Assembly: GCF_016907915.1 (NCBI RefSeq)
Contig: NZ_JAFBCW010000016.1
Coordinates: 1-60,616, forward strand
Length of the DNA: 60,616 nt
From: Desulforadius tongensis
Lineage (GTDB): Bacteria > Bacillota > Desulfotomaculia > Desulfotomaculales > Desulfohalotomaculaceae
Direction: 5' to 3'
Of this stretch, positions 17,927-26,890 are shown piece after piece. How positions within the stretch are numbered: the stretch's first letter is position 1; the number at the start of each line of letters is the position of its first letter. Both the position numbers and the translations under genes were made by a program. The notes below the pieces were generated by a model. The model was not told where the DNA came from and ran no database searches. It saw nothing but the letters and a program-made list of their open reading frames with translations.

Positions 17927-19369
17927 TTGAACCAGTTGGAAACACCGCTGATTGAGGCATTAAAAGAATATTGTTCAAAAAATAAAGTGGGCTTTCACGT
18001 GCCGGCGCACAGGCAGGGAAAAGCGCTGCCCCGGGAAATGCTGCAGCAGGAAAAATTTTTTCAATGGGATTTGACCGAAGTGCCCGGTTTGGACGATTTA
18101 CACAACCCCCGGCAGGCCATTGCCCGGGCTCAAAGATTGGCTGCAGACTTATATCAATCCCGGGAATGTTATTTTATAATAAACGGTACTTCTGCCGGCC
18201 TGGTAGCATTGATACTGGCCACCTGTGGTCCCGGTGATGTACTGGTTATGCCCAGAAACGTGCACCGGTCGGTGCTCACCGGGTTAATATTAAGCGGTGC
18301 CCGGCCGGTATACCTGTATCCGCCGCTGTTAGATGAATTTGGTATTCCTTCCATTCTGGCGCCGGAAAAGTTAAACCGCTGCCTGGAAAAATATCCTGCT
18401 GCCGCTGTATTAATGGTACATCCCAGCTACTACGGCATAGCGGAAAAAATTGCTCCCATGGCTGAAATTACTCATCGCTATGGTATACCACTGCTGGTTG
18501 ATGAAGCCCACGGCGCTCATTTTCGCTTTCACAGTGAACTCCCTGCCGATGCCCTTTCCGGTGGTGCCGATGCAGTGGTTCAAAGTACCCATAAGGTGGG
18601 TGGAGCGCTGACCCAAGCATCGATGCTGCATTTGAATTCTCACCGGGTAGATAAAATGCGCTTGGAAGAATGCCTGCGCATGGTGCAGAGCACCAGCCCG
18701 TCATATATACTAATGGCTTCGCTGGATGCCGCCAGGCGCCAACTGGCCGCCGAGGGCAGCGTTTTAATTGATAAATCCCTTAGGGTGGCGCGAAAATTAC
18801 GACAAAAAATATCTGCATTACCCGGTGTAAAGGTTTTAAGCCCGCATCATTTGAATGACTGTGATATACTCTTGATAGATGAAACCCGGTTAGTAATAAA
18901 CGTGCAGGAAACCGGTTTGACCGGCTTTCAGGCTGCGGAGATACTGTCTGATAATTATGGTGTACAGGTTGAAATGGCTGATTACTATAATATTGTGGTG
19001 CTGCTGGGGCTTAATGCCGGCGAGCAGGATGGCCGGGCGCTGTATCAAGCGCTGTTTAAACTGGTAACGGAAAATAAAGGTAACAGCAGCGCTGTGTTCA
19101 GTGCACCACAGCCGCCCCGGGTGGTACAAGCCGTTACACCACGGCAGGCCTGGTTATCAAAGGTGAAGGTAATTTCCCTGGAAGAGGCGGCAGGGAAAAT
19201 CAGTGCTGACAGTGTGGCGGTGTACCCACCGGGAGTACCGGCCCTGTGCCCGGGGGAAATAGTCAGTGAGGAAATGATAGATTATCTTTTGGAAGTGCGG
19301 AAAAGAAAACTGCACGTGCAGTGTTCCGGGGACGTAACTTTAAATACTATTAGAGTATTGAATATATAA
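17927..19369 (+). CDS. Orn/Lys/Arg decarboxylase family protein
   Basis: A fold-type I PLP enzyme of 480 residues with FHVPAHRQGK at the N terminus, VDEAHGAHF (cofactor aspartate) and STHKVGGALTQ (PLP lysine), the standard landmarks of SpeA/YaaO/Cad-like decarboxylases. It would decarboxylate a basic amino acid in polyamine synthesis. AAAGG is spaced 9 bases before TTG 17927; the TTG at 17918 abuts it. It sits directly before tmk like yaaO in B. subtilis. The substrate cannot be assigned by eye. Confidence 0.9.
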   Translation: MNQLETPLIEALKEYCSKNKVGFHVPAHRQGKALPREMLQQEKFFQWDLTEVPGLDDLHNPRQAIARAQRLAADLYQSRECYFIINGTSAGLVALILATCGPGDVLVMPRNVHRSVLTGLILSGARPVYLYPPLLDEFGIPSILAPEKLNRCLEKYPAAAVLMVHPSYYGIAEKIAPMAEITHRYGIPLLVDEAHGAHFRFHSELPADALSGGADAVVQSTHKVGGALTQASMLHLNSHRVDKMRLEECLRMVQSTSPSYILMASLDAARRQLAAEGSVLIDKSLRVARKLRQKISALPGVKVLSPHHLNDCDILLIDETRLVINVQETGLTGFQAAEILSDNYGVQVEMADYYNIVVLLGLNAGEQDGRALYQALFKLVTENKGNSSAVFSAPQPPRVVQAVTPRQAWLSKVKVISLEEAAGKISADSVAVYPPGVPALCPGEIVSEEMIDYLLEVRKRKLHVQCSGDVTLNTIRVLNI

Positions 19370-19392
19370 ATTTAACATGGCGGAGACTGGTT

Positions 19393-20022
19393 ATGACAGG
19401 AAAGTTCATTGTTTTTGAAGGAATAGATGGTTCGGGAAAAACAACGCAAATAGCCCTGCTGAAAGAGTATTTACAGCAGAAAGGACACCGGGTTATATCT
19501 ACCAGGGAACCGGGGGGGACGCCGGTGAGCGAGGAAGTACGCGCTATTTTGCTCAATCCGGAACACAAGGATCTCCATTACCGTACCGAAGCACTTTTAT
19601 ATGCTGCTGCCCGGGCCCAGCATGTGGAAACTTTAATCAAACCAGCACTGGAACAGGGTGCAGTGGTGCTGTGTGACCGTTTTGTGGATTCCACCCTGGC
19701 TTACCAGGGGTATGGCAGGGGGTTATCGCTGGATTTTCTGCAGCAGATAAATAACCTGGCCACCGGTGGACTGCAGCCCCATTTGGTGCTGATTTTTGAT
19801 CTAACGGAAAAGGAAGGTTTAAGCAGGGTTAAACGCCGCAGCGGCGGTGATAGATTAGAACGTGAGCCGGAACAATTTCACCGCCTGGTACGGCAGGGAT
19901 ATTTGGAGATATCCAGGCGGCAGCCGAAAAATCATTTGGTTTTAAACGCTTCGTTACCGGTGGAAGAGTTACAGCACCGGGTTAGGTCAGCGGTGGAGGA
20001 GATACTAAATGCAGCAACTTAA
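19393..20022 (+). CDS. tmk: Thymidylate kinase
   Basis: Tmk phosphorylates dTMP to dTDP. The 209-residue enzyme has the P-loop FEGIDGSGKTTQ, the DRF motif in VLCDRFVDSTLAYQGYGRG and an arginine-bearing lid (RVKRRSGGDRLE). The 3' end overlaps holB by 14 bases. Confidence 0.96.
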   Translation: MTGKFIVFEGIDGSGKTTQIALLKEYLQQKGHRVISTREPGGTPVSEEVRAILLNPEHKDLHYRTEALLYAAARAQHVETLIKPALEQGAVVLCDRFVDSTLAYQGYGRGLSLDFLQQINNLATGGLQPHLVLIFDLTEKEGLSRVKRRSGGDRLEREPEQFHRLVRQGYLEISRRQPKNHLVLNASLPVEELQHRVRSAVEEILNAAT

Positions 20023-21052
20023 AGATATAATCGGCCACAGCCAAAATATACGTACACTTTTGAAAGCGGTAAAAGACAGCAAGGTGGCCCATGCTTACCT
20101 GTTTATCGGCCCGGAGGGGGTGGGAAAAACCACCACTGGTGCGGCCTTTGCCCGGGCGCTGCTGTGTGAAAATCCTGCTGACGGTGACAGCTGCGGCACC
20201 TGCCGCCACTGCCGGCAGGTTGACGGGGGCAATCACCCCGATCTGCACCAAATAACTCCTGCCGGGGCGGTGATAAAGCTTGAGCAAATACATCAGCTGC
20301 AGAAAAATGTGTATTACCGTTCCTATCAGGGCGGCCGGCAGGTATATATAATAAAGAAGTGTGATGTTATGACTGCAGAGGCGGCCAATTCGCTGTTGAA
20401 AACGCTGGAAGAACCGCCGGGTAATGCGGTGTTTATTCTCATATCTTCCCGTCCTTATGCTCTTCTGCCCACCATACTATCCCGCTGCCAACAGTTCTGG
20501 TTTAAACCAATGTCCGTTAATCAAATAGTGGAAGGATTAACCTTTCTGGCCGGTGTAAGCGGCAAACAAGGACAAATGATAGCCTCCATGGCCGGGGGCA
20601 GTTTAGGCCGGGCGTTGGCGCTGCACAGGGGAGATATTCAAAGCCGCAGGAAAAGGGTGTTGAAGATTTTTGAAAGAATTGCTTCCGGTAATATAGTGGA
20701 GTTACTGCGGGAATCGGCGGATTTATCCGCTGACAGGGGGATGGCTGTTCAGTGGATTGAGTTGATACAATTATGGTTGAGGGATTTGTTGATTTGGAAG
20801 CTGACCGGGGACAAGACCCTGGTTATAAACAGTGATATGGTGGAAGAATTGGATAAGTGGGCCCGGGAGTATAATTCACGCCGGTTAGTGGACATGATGG
20901 AAGAGATAGAAAGGGCTCGCGCCAGGCTGGAAGCCAGGGGCAATACCCGCCTGGTGTTAGACGCGCTGTTTTTGTCCTGCCGGGATCAGCAGGATAACTT
21001 TATCAGGGTAAATGAAAAACAGGTGGCTTGGTCAAAGAACACCGGCTTATAA
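20009..21052 (+). CDS. holB: DNA polymerase III delta' subunit
   Basis: HolB is the delta' part of the clamp loader. The 347-residue protein shows an intact P-loop-like GPEGVGKTT, zinc cysteines in CGTCRHC, and the TILSRCQQF sensor segment. It shares its AAA+ start with DnaX (compare HAYLF and the same cysteine pattern). It overlaps tmk and is followed by ricT as in B. subtilis (there with yaaQ-yaaR between tmk and holB, absent here). Confidence 0.94.
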   Translation: MQQLKDIIGHSQNIRTLLKAVKDSKVAHAYLFIGPEGVGKTTTGAAFARALLCENPADGDSCGTCRHCRQVDGGNHPDLHQITPAGAVIKLEQIHQLQKNVYYRSYQGGRQVYIIKKCDVMTAEAANSLLKTLEEPPGNAVFILISSRPYALLPTILSRCQQFWFKPMSVNQIVEGLTFLAGVSGKQGQMIASMAGGSLGRALALHRGDIQSRRKRVLKIFERIASGNIVELLRESADLSADRGMAVQWIELIQLWLRDLLIWKLTGDKTLVINSDMVEELDKWAREYNSRRLVDMMEEIERARARLEARGNTRLVLDALFLSCRDQQDNFIRVNEKQVAWSKNTGL

Positions 21053-21065
21053 GGAGGGAAGGCGT

Positions 21066-21914
21066 ATGCCGATTAAGGTTGTTGGTATCCGCTTTAAAAC
21101 GGCGGGTAAGATATATTATTTTGATCCGGGGGACATGGAACTGGAGATTGGCGACTGTGCCATTGTAGAAACCACCCGGGGGGTAGAATACGGGATGGTT
21201 GTTGTGGGGCCTAAGGAAGTGGCAGAAGATGAAGTGGTGGCTCCCCTTAAAAAGGTGATTCGTAAGGCCACGGAAGAAGATGAATTGCAGCTGAAAAAAA
21301 ACAATGAAAAGGAAAAAAGGGCCTATCAAATCGGTTTGGAAAAAATAGCCGCCCACGGTCTGCCAATGAAGTTAATTGATGTAGAGCAGACCTTTGATGG
21401 CAATAAAATTATTTTTTACTTTACCGCTGATGGAAGGGTGGATTTCAGAGAGCTGGTTAAGGACCTGGCTGCTGTTTTTCGTACCAGGATTGAATTAAGG
21501 CAAATTGGGGTGCGGGATGAGGCTAAAATGTTGGGTGGGTTGGGCTGCTGCGGCAGGGAATTGTGCTGCAAGTCCTGGCTGGCGGAATTTAATCCTGTTT
21601 CCATTCGAATGGCCAAAGATCAAAACCTGTCCCTTAACCCGACTAAAATTTCCGGTATATGCGGCCGGTTAATGTGCTGCCTGAAATATGAAAACGATGT
21701 GTACGAAGAAGCCAAAGAGCGCTTTCCTAATACCGGTACCAATGTTATAACGCCCAGCGGGGAAGGAAAAGTAACCGGTTATAATATTTTTAAAAATACT
21801 GTTTCGGTTGAATTGAGAGAAAATAAGCATGTGATAGAGCTACCCAAAAATGAAATAGAAATAAAAAATATAAAGGGTGAAAACAGTGGGCCCTCTTCCC
21901 GGAAGAATAGCTAG
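21066..21914 (+). CDS. ricT: PSP1-domain protein RicT (YaaT)
   Basis: RicT is part of the RicA-RicF-RicT complex that in B. subtilis supports RNase Y processing, sporulation and competence. The 282-residue protein has the PSP1 domain with its cysteine-rich core ([16 protein letters not shown] and [11 protein letters not shown]), where the family holds iron-sulfur clusters. ATG 21066 follows AAGGAGGG. The 3' end overlaps yabA. Confidence 0.94.
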   Translation: MPIKVVGIRFKTAGKIYYFDPGDMELEIGDCAIVETTRGVEYGMVVVGPKEVAEDEVVAPLKKVIRKATEEDELQLKKNNEKEKRAYQIGLEKIAAHGLPMKLIDVEQTFDGNKIIFYFTADGRVDFRELVKDLAAVFRTRIELRQIGVRDEAKMLGGLGCCGRELCCKSWLAEFNPVSIRMAKDQNLSLNPTKISGICGRLMCCLKYENDVYEEAKERFPNTGTNVITPSGEGKVTGYNIFKNTVSVELRENKHVIELPKNEIEIKNIKGENSGPSSRKNS

Positions 21915-22224
21915 ATTGGAATATATGGTTAAAGAGTTATTGTTTGAGTTAGAAGAAATAAAAAAGTTAGCCCGTTCATTGGAGCAGGAAAACCAAAAGC
22001 TGCGGCGGCAGCTGGCGGATGTTTACAGTGAATACTGTAACTGTGAACGGAACGGTGGTGAGGAGATAGAAAAAAGCGATGGCCACGAATCAACACTGCT
22101 GCGCCTTTATAACGAGGGTTTTCATATCTGCAATGTTAAGTTTGCCCAGGTTAGAGAGGGAGAATGTCTTTTTTGTTTGGGATTACTGAGGCGCCAGGGG
22201 GACGATGAGGTGAGCGAAAAATAG
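21886..22224 (+). CDS. yabA: Replication initiation control protein YabA
   Basis: YabA restrains DnaA by linking it to the sliding clamp DnaN. The 112-residue protein has an N-terminal coiled coil (about 5-45) and the C-terminal zinc motif GFHICN...[10 protein letters not shown], almost identical to the B. subtilis signature. GGGTGA lies 5 bases before GTG 21886; GTG 21877 is the alternative. The gene starts inside the ricT 3' end and its stop overlaps the rsmI start. Confidence 0.92.
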   Translation: MGPLPGRIARLEYMVKELLFELEEIKKLARSLEQENQKLRRQLADVYSEYCNCERNGGEEIEKSDGHESTLLRLYNEGFHICNVKFAQVREGECLFCLGLLRRQGDDEVSEK

Positions 22225-23072
22225 TGTCAGCTGTAAAGGACGGTACACTTTATTTATGTGCCACACCAATCGGTAACTTGGAAGATATAACTATACGGGT
22301 GCTCAGGGTACTGAAAGAATGTGATTTAATTGCCGCCGAAGATACCAGGCATACCAGAAAACTGCTGGCCCATTACGATATTCATACTCCTTTAACCAGC
22401 TATCATGCCCATAATGAGCAGAAAAAGGGCGAAAAACTGCTGGAAAAGTTGAAGCAGGGGCAGAGTGTTGCGCTGGTAACGGATGCCGGGATGCCCGGTA
22501 TTTCTGATCCCGGTTTAGAAATAGTGCAGATGGCACTGGAGCAGGGTGTAGCGGTGGTGCCTGTTCCCGGGGCCACTGCCGGCATAACAGCTTTAGTGAT
22601 TTCCGGGCTGCCCTGTGCCCGGTTTGCTTTTGAGGGTTTTTTACCGGCCAATAAGAAGGGTCGCCGGCGCCGGTTGGAGAAACTGGCCGGTGAAGAACGA
22701 ACCATGGTATTTTATGAATCGCCCCATCGTTTAATAGACACACTGGAGGATATGTATAAAATAATGGGGGACAGGCCGGTGGCGGTGGCCAGGGAGATAA
22801 CCAAAAAACATGAAGAGGTTTACCGGGGTAATATTTCCGGGGCGATAGAGTATTTTAAAGAGAATACCGTTAAAGGGGAATTTACGCTGGTTGTTTCCGG
22901 TTCTGCAGCAGAAGAAAAGGAAAATCAGTGGGAGGATCTGCCCGTTGCTGACCACGTTATGCAGTTGATGGCCGCTGGGATGGATAAGAAACAAGCCATA
23001 AAAAAAGTGGCCCGGCTGCGTGGATTACCAAAGAGGGAGGTATACTCGGCGGTAAATATGGGAAATAATTAA
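22224..23072 (+). CDS. rsmI: 16S rRNA (cytidine-1402-2'-O)-methyltransferase
   Basis: RsmI methylates the ribose of C1402 in the decoding centre. The 282-residue protein has LYLCATPIGNLEDIT, AAEDTRHTRKLL, and VTDAGMPGISDPG, all typical of the tetrapyrrole-methylase-fold RsmI family. GTG 22224 shares its first base with the yabA stop. Confidence 0.96.
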   Translation: MSAVKDGTLYLCATPIGNLEDITIRVLRVLKECDLIAAEDTRHTRKLLAHYDIHTPLTSYHAHNEQKKGEKLLEKLKQGQSVALVTDAGMPGISDPGLEIVQMALEQGVAVVPVPGATAGITALVISGLPCARFAFEGFLPANKKGRRRRLEKLAGEERTMVFYESPHRLIDTLEDMYKIMGDRPVAVAREITKKHEEVYRGNISGAIEYFKENTVKGEFTLVVSGSAAEEKENQWEDLPVADHVMQLMAAGMDKKQAIKKVARLRGLPKREVYSAVNMGNN

Positions 23073-23098
23073 AGAGAGACAAAGGTCTCTCTTTTAAA
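23069..23098 (+). terminator. Terminator between rsmI and abrB (convergent)
   Basis: AAAGAGAGAC and GTCTCTCTTT pair around AAAG and end in TTT; the symmetric A and T flanks suit both directions. Confidence 0.85.
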
Positions 23099-23124
23099 TT
23101 ATTTCGGCAGAGATAATGCTGATA

Positions 23125-23379
23125 TTATACGGCGTTGGTACTTTCAGCCATTGCCATGGCGCACTCTTTGCAGACCTGTTTACCTTTGAACATCTTTACA
23201 TCTGCTGCGTTACCGCAAAATACACAGGCGGGCTCATACTTTTTGAGAATAATTTTTTCGTCGTCCACGTAAATTTCCAGGGCATCTTTTTCTTCTATGC
23301 CCAAGGTGCGGCGCAGTTCAATGGGTATAACTACCCGGCCCAGCTCGTCCACCTTGCGTACAATGCCTGTGGATTTCAT
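23125..23379 (-). CDS. abrB: AbrB/SpoVT-like transition-state regulator with zinc ribbon
   Basis: An 84-residue SpoVT-AbrB swapped-hairpin DNA-binding protein; MKSTGIVRKVDELGRVVIP is the characteristic N terminus. The C terminus holds two CxxC pairs (CVFC and CKEC) that suggest a small zinc ribbon, as in many clostridial AbrB proteins. AbrB-type proteins repress post-exponential genes in growth. GGGGAGG precedes ATG 23379. The position between rsmI and metG matches B. subtilis. Confidence 0.92.
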   Translation of the reverse strand: MKSTGIVRKVDELGRVVIPIELRRTLGIEEKDALEIYVDDEKIILKKYEPACVFCGNAADVKMFKGKQVCKECAMAMAESTNAV

Positions 23380-23532
23380 AAGTTTTTCCCTCCCCTTTAA
23401 AGCAATACGACATTCGACAGCATATACTAATAAGCTACAAGTAAAGAGTACCAATGATTCCATTAAAAGTCAATAATTAATTTTATAAAAAATACCAATT
23501 ATTTTACATCCTACCAATTATTTAGGGAAAAC

Positions 23533-23561
23533 TTGACAACGGGTAGTGGCTGGGCTAGAAT
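23533..23561 (+). promoter_or_regulatory. Promoter of the metG leader
   Basis: TTGACA (23533-23538), 17 bases, TAGAAT (23556-23561). Confidence 0.75.
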
Positions 23562-23567
23562 TGGTAA

Positions 23568-23840
23568 GTGAGGCAAAAGGCTTTGAAGGAGCGGAGTAAA
23601 TTGCCGGGAACTGCACAGAGAGCGGGGATGGTGGAAACCCGCCAGTAAACGGCAGTTGAAGATGGCTCCGGAGCTGCGGGTCGAACCTCTTTTAGGGCAG
23701 TAGGCCTTGCCGGTTGGTTGCCGTTATCAACCGGGGTGAGTAATTCACCCGCCGAGGCTGCCGTCGTGAGACGGGGCAAATTAGGGTGGTACCGCGGAAT
23801 AACTCCGTCCCTTTGCCGGGAGCGGGGTTTTTTTTATTTA
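23568..23840 (+). promoter_or_regulatory. T-box leader of metG (Met)
   Basis: A canonical T-box: AGGGTGGTACCGCGG antiterminator at 23783-23797, then a terminator with arms AACTCCGTCCC and GGGAGCGGGGTT and eight T residues. In the specifier region AGTTGAAG is followed by ATG (23662-23664), which fits methionine and the gene downstream. Confidence 0.93.
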
Positions 23841-23884
23841 ATTAAGTCCAGAATACAACATCTTTAATATGAGGAGGAATTGAC

Positions 23885-25429
23885 ATGAGCAAGGGGACCT
23901 TTTACATTACTACCCCCATTTACTATCCCAGTGACAAGCTGCACATCGGCCATGCCTATACCACTGTAGCGGCGGATGCCATTGCACGTTTTAAAAAACT
24001 TACCGGCTATGATGTTTACTTTCTTACCGGTTCCGATGAACACGGTCAGAAAATTGAGCGTACGGCCAAAGAAAAGGGCAAAACGCCGCAGGAATATGTA
24101 GATAAAATTGTGGCCGGCTTTAAACACCTGTGGGCTGAGCTTAATGTAGATTATAATGACTTTATTCGCACCACAGAAGAGCGCCATAAAAAAGTGGTGA
24201 AAACGTTTTTTCAGCAGTTATATGAACAGGGGGATATTTACAAATCATCTTACAAAGGATGGTACTGTACACCCTGTGAAACATTTTTTACCGAGTACCA
24301 GTTAGAGGAAGGAAAATGCCCTGACTGCGGGCGGGAGGTTGAGCTGCTGGAAGAAGAAAGTTATTTCTTCCGGATGTCAAAATATGCTGATCGGTGGTTA
24401 AAGTTCATTGAAGAAAATCCCGACTTTATCCAGCCTGACACCCGACGCAATGAAATGGTCAGTTTCGTGAAGCAGGGATTGGAAGACCTCTGCGTGTCCC
24501 GCACTACCTTCGATTGGGGAATTAGAGTTCCCTTTGACCCCAAACACGTGGTGTATGTTTGGGTAGATGCGCTGACCAACTATATTTCGGCACTGGGTTA
24601 CGGCAGTGATAATGATCAGCTGTATCAAAAGTACTGGCCGGCCAATGTTCACCTGGTGGGTAAAGACATCATGCGCTTTCACACCATCATTTGGCCCATC
24701 ATGTTAATGGCCCTGAACCTGCCGCTGCCTAAAAAAGTAGTGGGACACGGGTGGCTGCTGCTGGAAGGCGGAAAAATGTCCAAATCCAAGGGAAATGTGG
24801 TTGACCCCCTGGTATTGATTGATAAATACGGCGCCGATGCCGTTCGTTATTACCTGCTGCGGGAATTACCCTTCGGTTCTGACGGTTACTATTCAGAAGA
24901 AGCTTTAGCCAAACGCATCAATAACGATTTGGCCAACGATTACGGAAACCTGCTTTCCCGTACGGCAAGCATGCTTGTAAAGTACCAGCAGGGAGTGCTG
25001 CAGAAGCCGCAGCCCCAGGGAGAACTGGATGAAGAATTAATTAACCTGGCTTTGGAAACACCCAAAGTGGTGGAAGATTACATGAACAAGCTGCAGATAT
25101 CAGCGGCGGCGGAAGCGATAGGCAAACTGGTGGCCCGGGCCAACAAATACCTGGAAGAAACCGCTCCCTGGTCGCTGGCCAAAGATGAAGCCCAGGCCGA
25201 GCGTTTAAATACCGTGTTATATAACGTTATTGAAGTAATGCGCTTTGCCACGGTAATGCTTACCCCGTTCATGCCCAACATACCGGAAAAAGTATGGCCG
25301 CAGATGGGTATAGAAGACAAACCAGAACTGCACAGCTGGGAAAGTTTACGCTGGGGACAAATACCCGCAGGTACTGTGGTACAAAGGGGAGAAGTGCTGT
25401 TCCCGCGCATAGATTTATCAAAACTGTAG
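23885..25429 (+). CDS. metG: Methionyl-tRNA synthetase, short form
   Basis: A class I synthetase of 514 residues with HIGH at 20-23, a zinc knob CTPC...CPDC at about 125-150, and the KMSKSKGN signature. It ends soon after the anticodon-binding helical domain and lacks the C-terminal Trbp111-type tRNA-binding domain found in the 664-residue B. subtilis enzyme. GAGGAGG precedes ATG 23885. The T-box upstream indicates induction by uncharged tRNA-Met. Confidence 0.96.
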   Translation: MSKGTFYITTPIYYPSDKLHIGHAYTTVAADAIARFKKLTGYDVYFLTGSDEHGQKIERTAKEKGKTPQEYVDKIVAGFKHLWAELNVDYNDFIRTTEERHKKVVKTFFQQLYEQGDIYKSSYKGWYCTPCETFFTEYQLEEGKCPDCGREVELLEEESYFFRMSKYADRWLKFIEENPDFIQPDTRRNEMVSFVKQGLEDLCVSRTTFDWGIRVPFDPKHVVYVWVDALTNYISALGYGSDNDQLYQKYWPANVHLVGKDIMRFHTIIWPIMLMALNLPLPKKVVGHGWLLLEGGKMSKSKGNVVDPLVLIDKYGADAVRYYLLRELPFGSDGYYSEEALAKRINNDLANDYGNLLSRTASMLVKYQQGVLQKPQPQGELDEELINLALETPKVVEDYMNKLQISAAAEAIGKLVARANKYLEETAPWSLAKDEAQAERLNTVLYNVIEVMRFATVMLTPFMPNIPEKVWPQMGIEDKPELHSWESLRWGQIPAGTVVQRGEVLFPRIDLSKL

Positions 25430-25439
25430 GAGTGTGAAT

Positions 25440-26207
25440 ATGAATCTGATTGACAGTCATGCCCATATTGATGATGAGCGCTTTGATGAGGACCGGGAGC
25501 AGGTTATTGAACGGGCCCGGCAGAATGGGTTAAGTAAAATAATCAACATCGGTCATGACCTGGAATCTTCCCGCAGATCGGTACAGCTGGCGGAAAAGTA
25601 CCGGTTTATATATGCTGCGGTGGGGGTGCATCCCCATGATGCCAAAGACGTGCCGGGGGATTACCTGGAGCAGTTAAAAGAAATGTCCCGGCAGGACAAA
25701 GTTCTGTCCATAGGAGAAATAGGGTTGGATTATTACTACGATCTGTCGCCCCGGGAGGTACAGAAAAAAGTTTTTATTGAACAGCTTAACCTGGCCAAGG
25801 AATTGAATTTACCCGTGGTGATTCACCTCCGGGATGCCTACGGGGATTTTTTGGATATTATGAGAGTGGAAGGTTTGGAACCAATTACCGGGGTGATGCA
25901 CTGTTATTCCGGAAGCTGGGAAGTGGCCAAAGAATGTTTGAACATGGGTTTTTACATTTCCTTTGCCGGCCCGGTGACATTTAAAAATGCCCAAAAGGTA
26001 AGGGAAGTGGCCGCCCGGGTGCCTTTAGAAAGGCTGTTAGTGGAAACGGATTGCCCCTATTTAACCCCTGTTCCCCACCGGGGTAAAAGAAATGAACCGG
26101 CGTATGTAAAGTATGTGGCCGAACAGCTGGCTGCTTTGAAGGGGATAACTTTGGAAGAGCTGAGCCAGAGCGTCTGCCGGAACGCCGAAAAACTGTTCGG
26201 GATATAA
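25440..26207 (+). CDS. tatD: TatD family metal-dependent hydrolase
   Basis: A TIM-barrel metal hydrolase/DNase of 255 residues: IDSHAHIDD (metal histidines), IGEIGLDYYYD, VIHLRDA, VMHCYSG and ETDCPYLTP are the five TatD motifs. AGGAG is spaced 7 bases before ATG 25440; GTG 25434 is too close. It follows metG by 10 bases (metS-yabD order of B. subtilis). Confidence 0.95.
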   Translation: MNLIDSHAHIDDERFDEDREQVIERARQNGLSKIINIGHDLESSRRSVQLAEKYRFIYAAVGVHPHDAKDVPGDYLEQLKEMSRQDKVLSIGEIGLDYYYDLSPREVQKKVFIEQLNLAKELNLPVVIHLRDAYGDFLDIMRVEGLEPITGVMHCYSGSWEVAKECLNMGFYISFAGPVTFKNAQKVREVAARVPLERLLVETDCPYLTPVPHRGKRNEPAYVKYVAEQLAALKGITLEELSQSVCRNAEKLFGI

Positions 26208-26242
26208 TAACAGCACAGCAGGATAACATTTTTCAGGGTGGG

Positions 26243-26791
26243 ATGGTGGAAATATTGGATAAAAAATCCACCGGCTTAGTGCTGGTATTTACCGGTGAAG
26301 GCAAGGGTAAAACCACAGCCGCTTTAGGGACGGCGGTGAGAGCCTGGGGCCAGGGTATGAAAGTGCTGATGATGCAGTTTATAAAAGGCAGCTGGCCCAC
26401 CGGGGAACAAAATGCCATCAAAAAACTGGGTAGTGGTTTTGAACTGCGCCGGGTAGGGGATGGCTTTATTAATTTCAATGATGCTGAAGAAATGGAAAAA
26501 CAAAAAAAGATGGCCCGAGAAGGTTTAAAAATAGCGCGGCTGGCCATTACCTCCGGGCGCTATCAAATGGTGGTGCTGGACGAAATAAACTACGCCATGT
26601 CTTACGGGTTAATCGATAAGGAAGAAGTTTTGGATATTATTGACACCAAACCGCCGGAAATGCACCTGATACTGACCGGCCGCAGTGCCCCGGAAGAAAT
26701 ACTAGAAAAGGCGGACATGGTAACCAGGATGGATAACGTAAAGCATCATTACAGCAAAGGAATACCGGCCCAACGGGGAATTGAATATTAA
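26243..26791 (+). CDS. cobO: Cob(I)yrinic acid a,c-diamide adenosyltransferase, CobO type
   Basis: A P-loop enzyme of about 180 residues that transfers adenosyl from ATP to corrinoid cobalt in B12 synthesis or salvage. VFTGEGKGKTTAALG is the CobA/CobO P-loop, and VLDEINYAMSYGLI and ILTGRSAPEEI are further signatures. ATG 26243 directly abuts its GGGTGG; TTG 26255, 5 bases after GGTGG, is an equally good start. It is an addition relative to the B. subtilis order. Confidence 0.9.
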   Translation: MVEILDKKSTGLVLVFTGEGKGKTTAALGTAVRAWGQGMKVLMMQFIKGSWPTGEQNAIKKLGSGFELRRVGDGFINFNDAEEMEKQKKMAREGLKIARLAITSGRYQMVVLDEINYAMSYGLIDKEEVLDIIDTKPPEMHLILTGRSAPEEILEKADMVTRMDNVKHHYSKGIPAQRGIEY

Positions 26792-26827
26792 TAAACTTCC
26801 ATTATATGGTAATAATAAATTATCATT

Positions 26828-26890
26828 ATCCCCTCCATGCTGCATATATTATTCCTAAAATTGGTATGGAAAATGCAGGAGGGGTTTTTA
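26828..26890 (+). promoter_or_regulatory. Hairpin covering the yabE ribosome binding site
   Basis: CCCCTCCATGC (26830-26840) can pair with GCAGGAGGGG (26875-26884), leaving one bulged A. The 3' arm contains the only Shine-Dalgarno sequence of the following gene and is followed by TTTTTATT, so the same element could act as terminator of cobO or as a translational switch for yabE. Confidence 0.55.

Noticed and set aside
23116-23400. 94-codon plus-strand ORF
   Set aside because: Antisense shadow of abrB.
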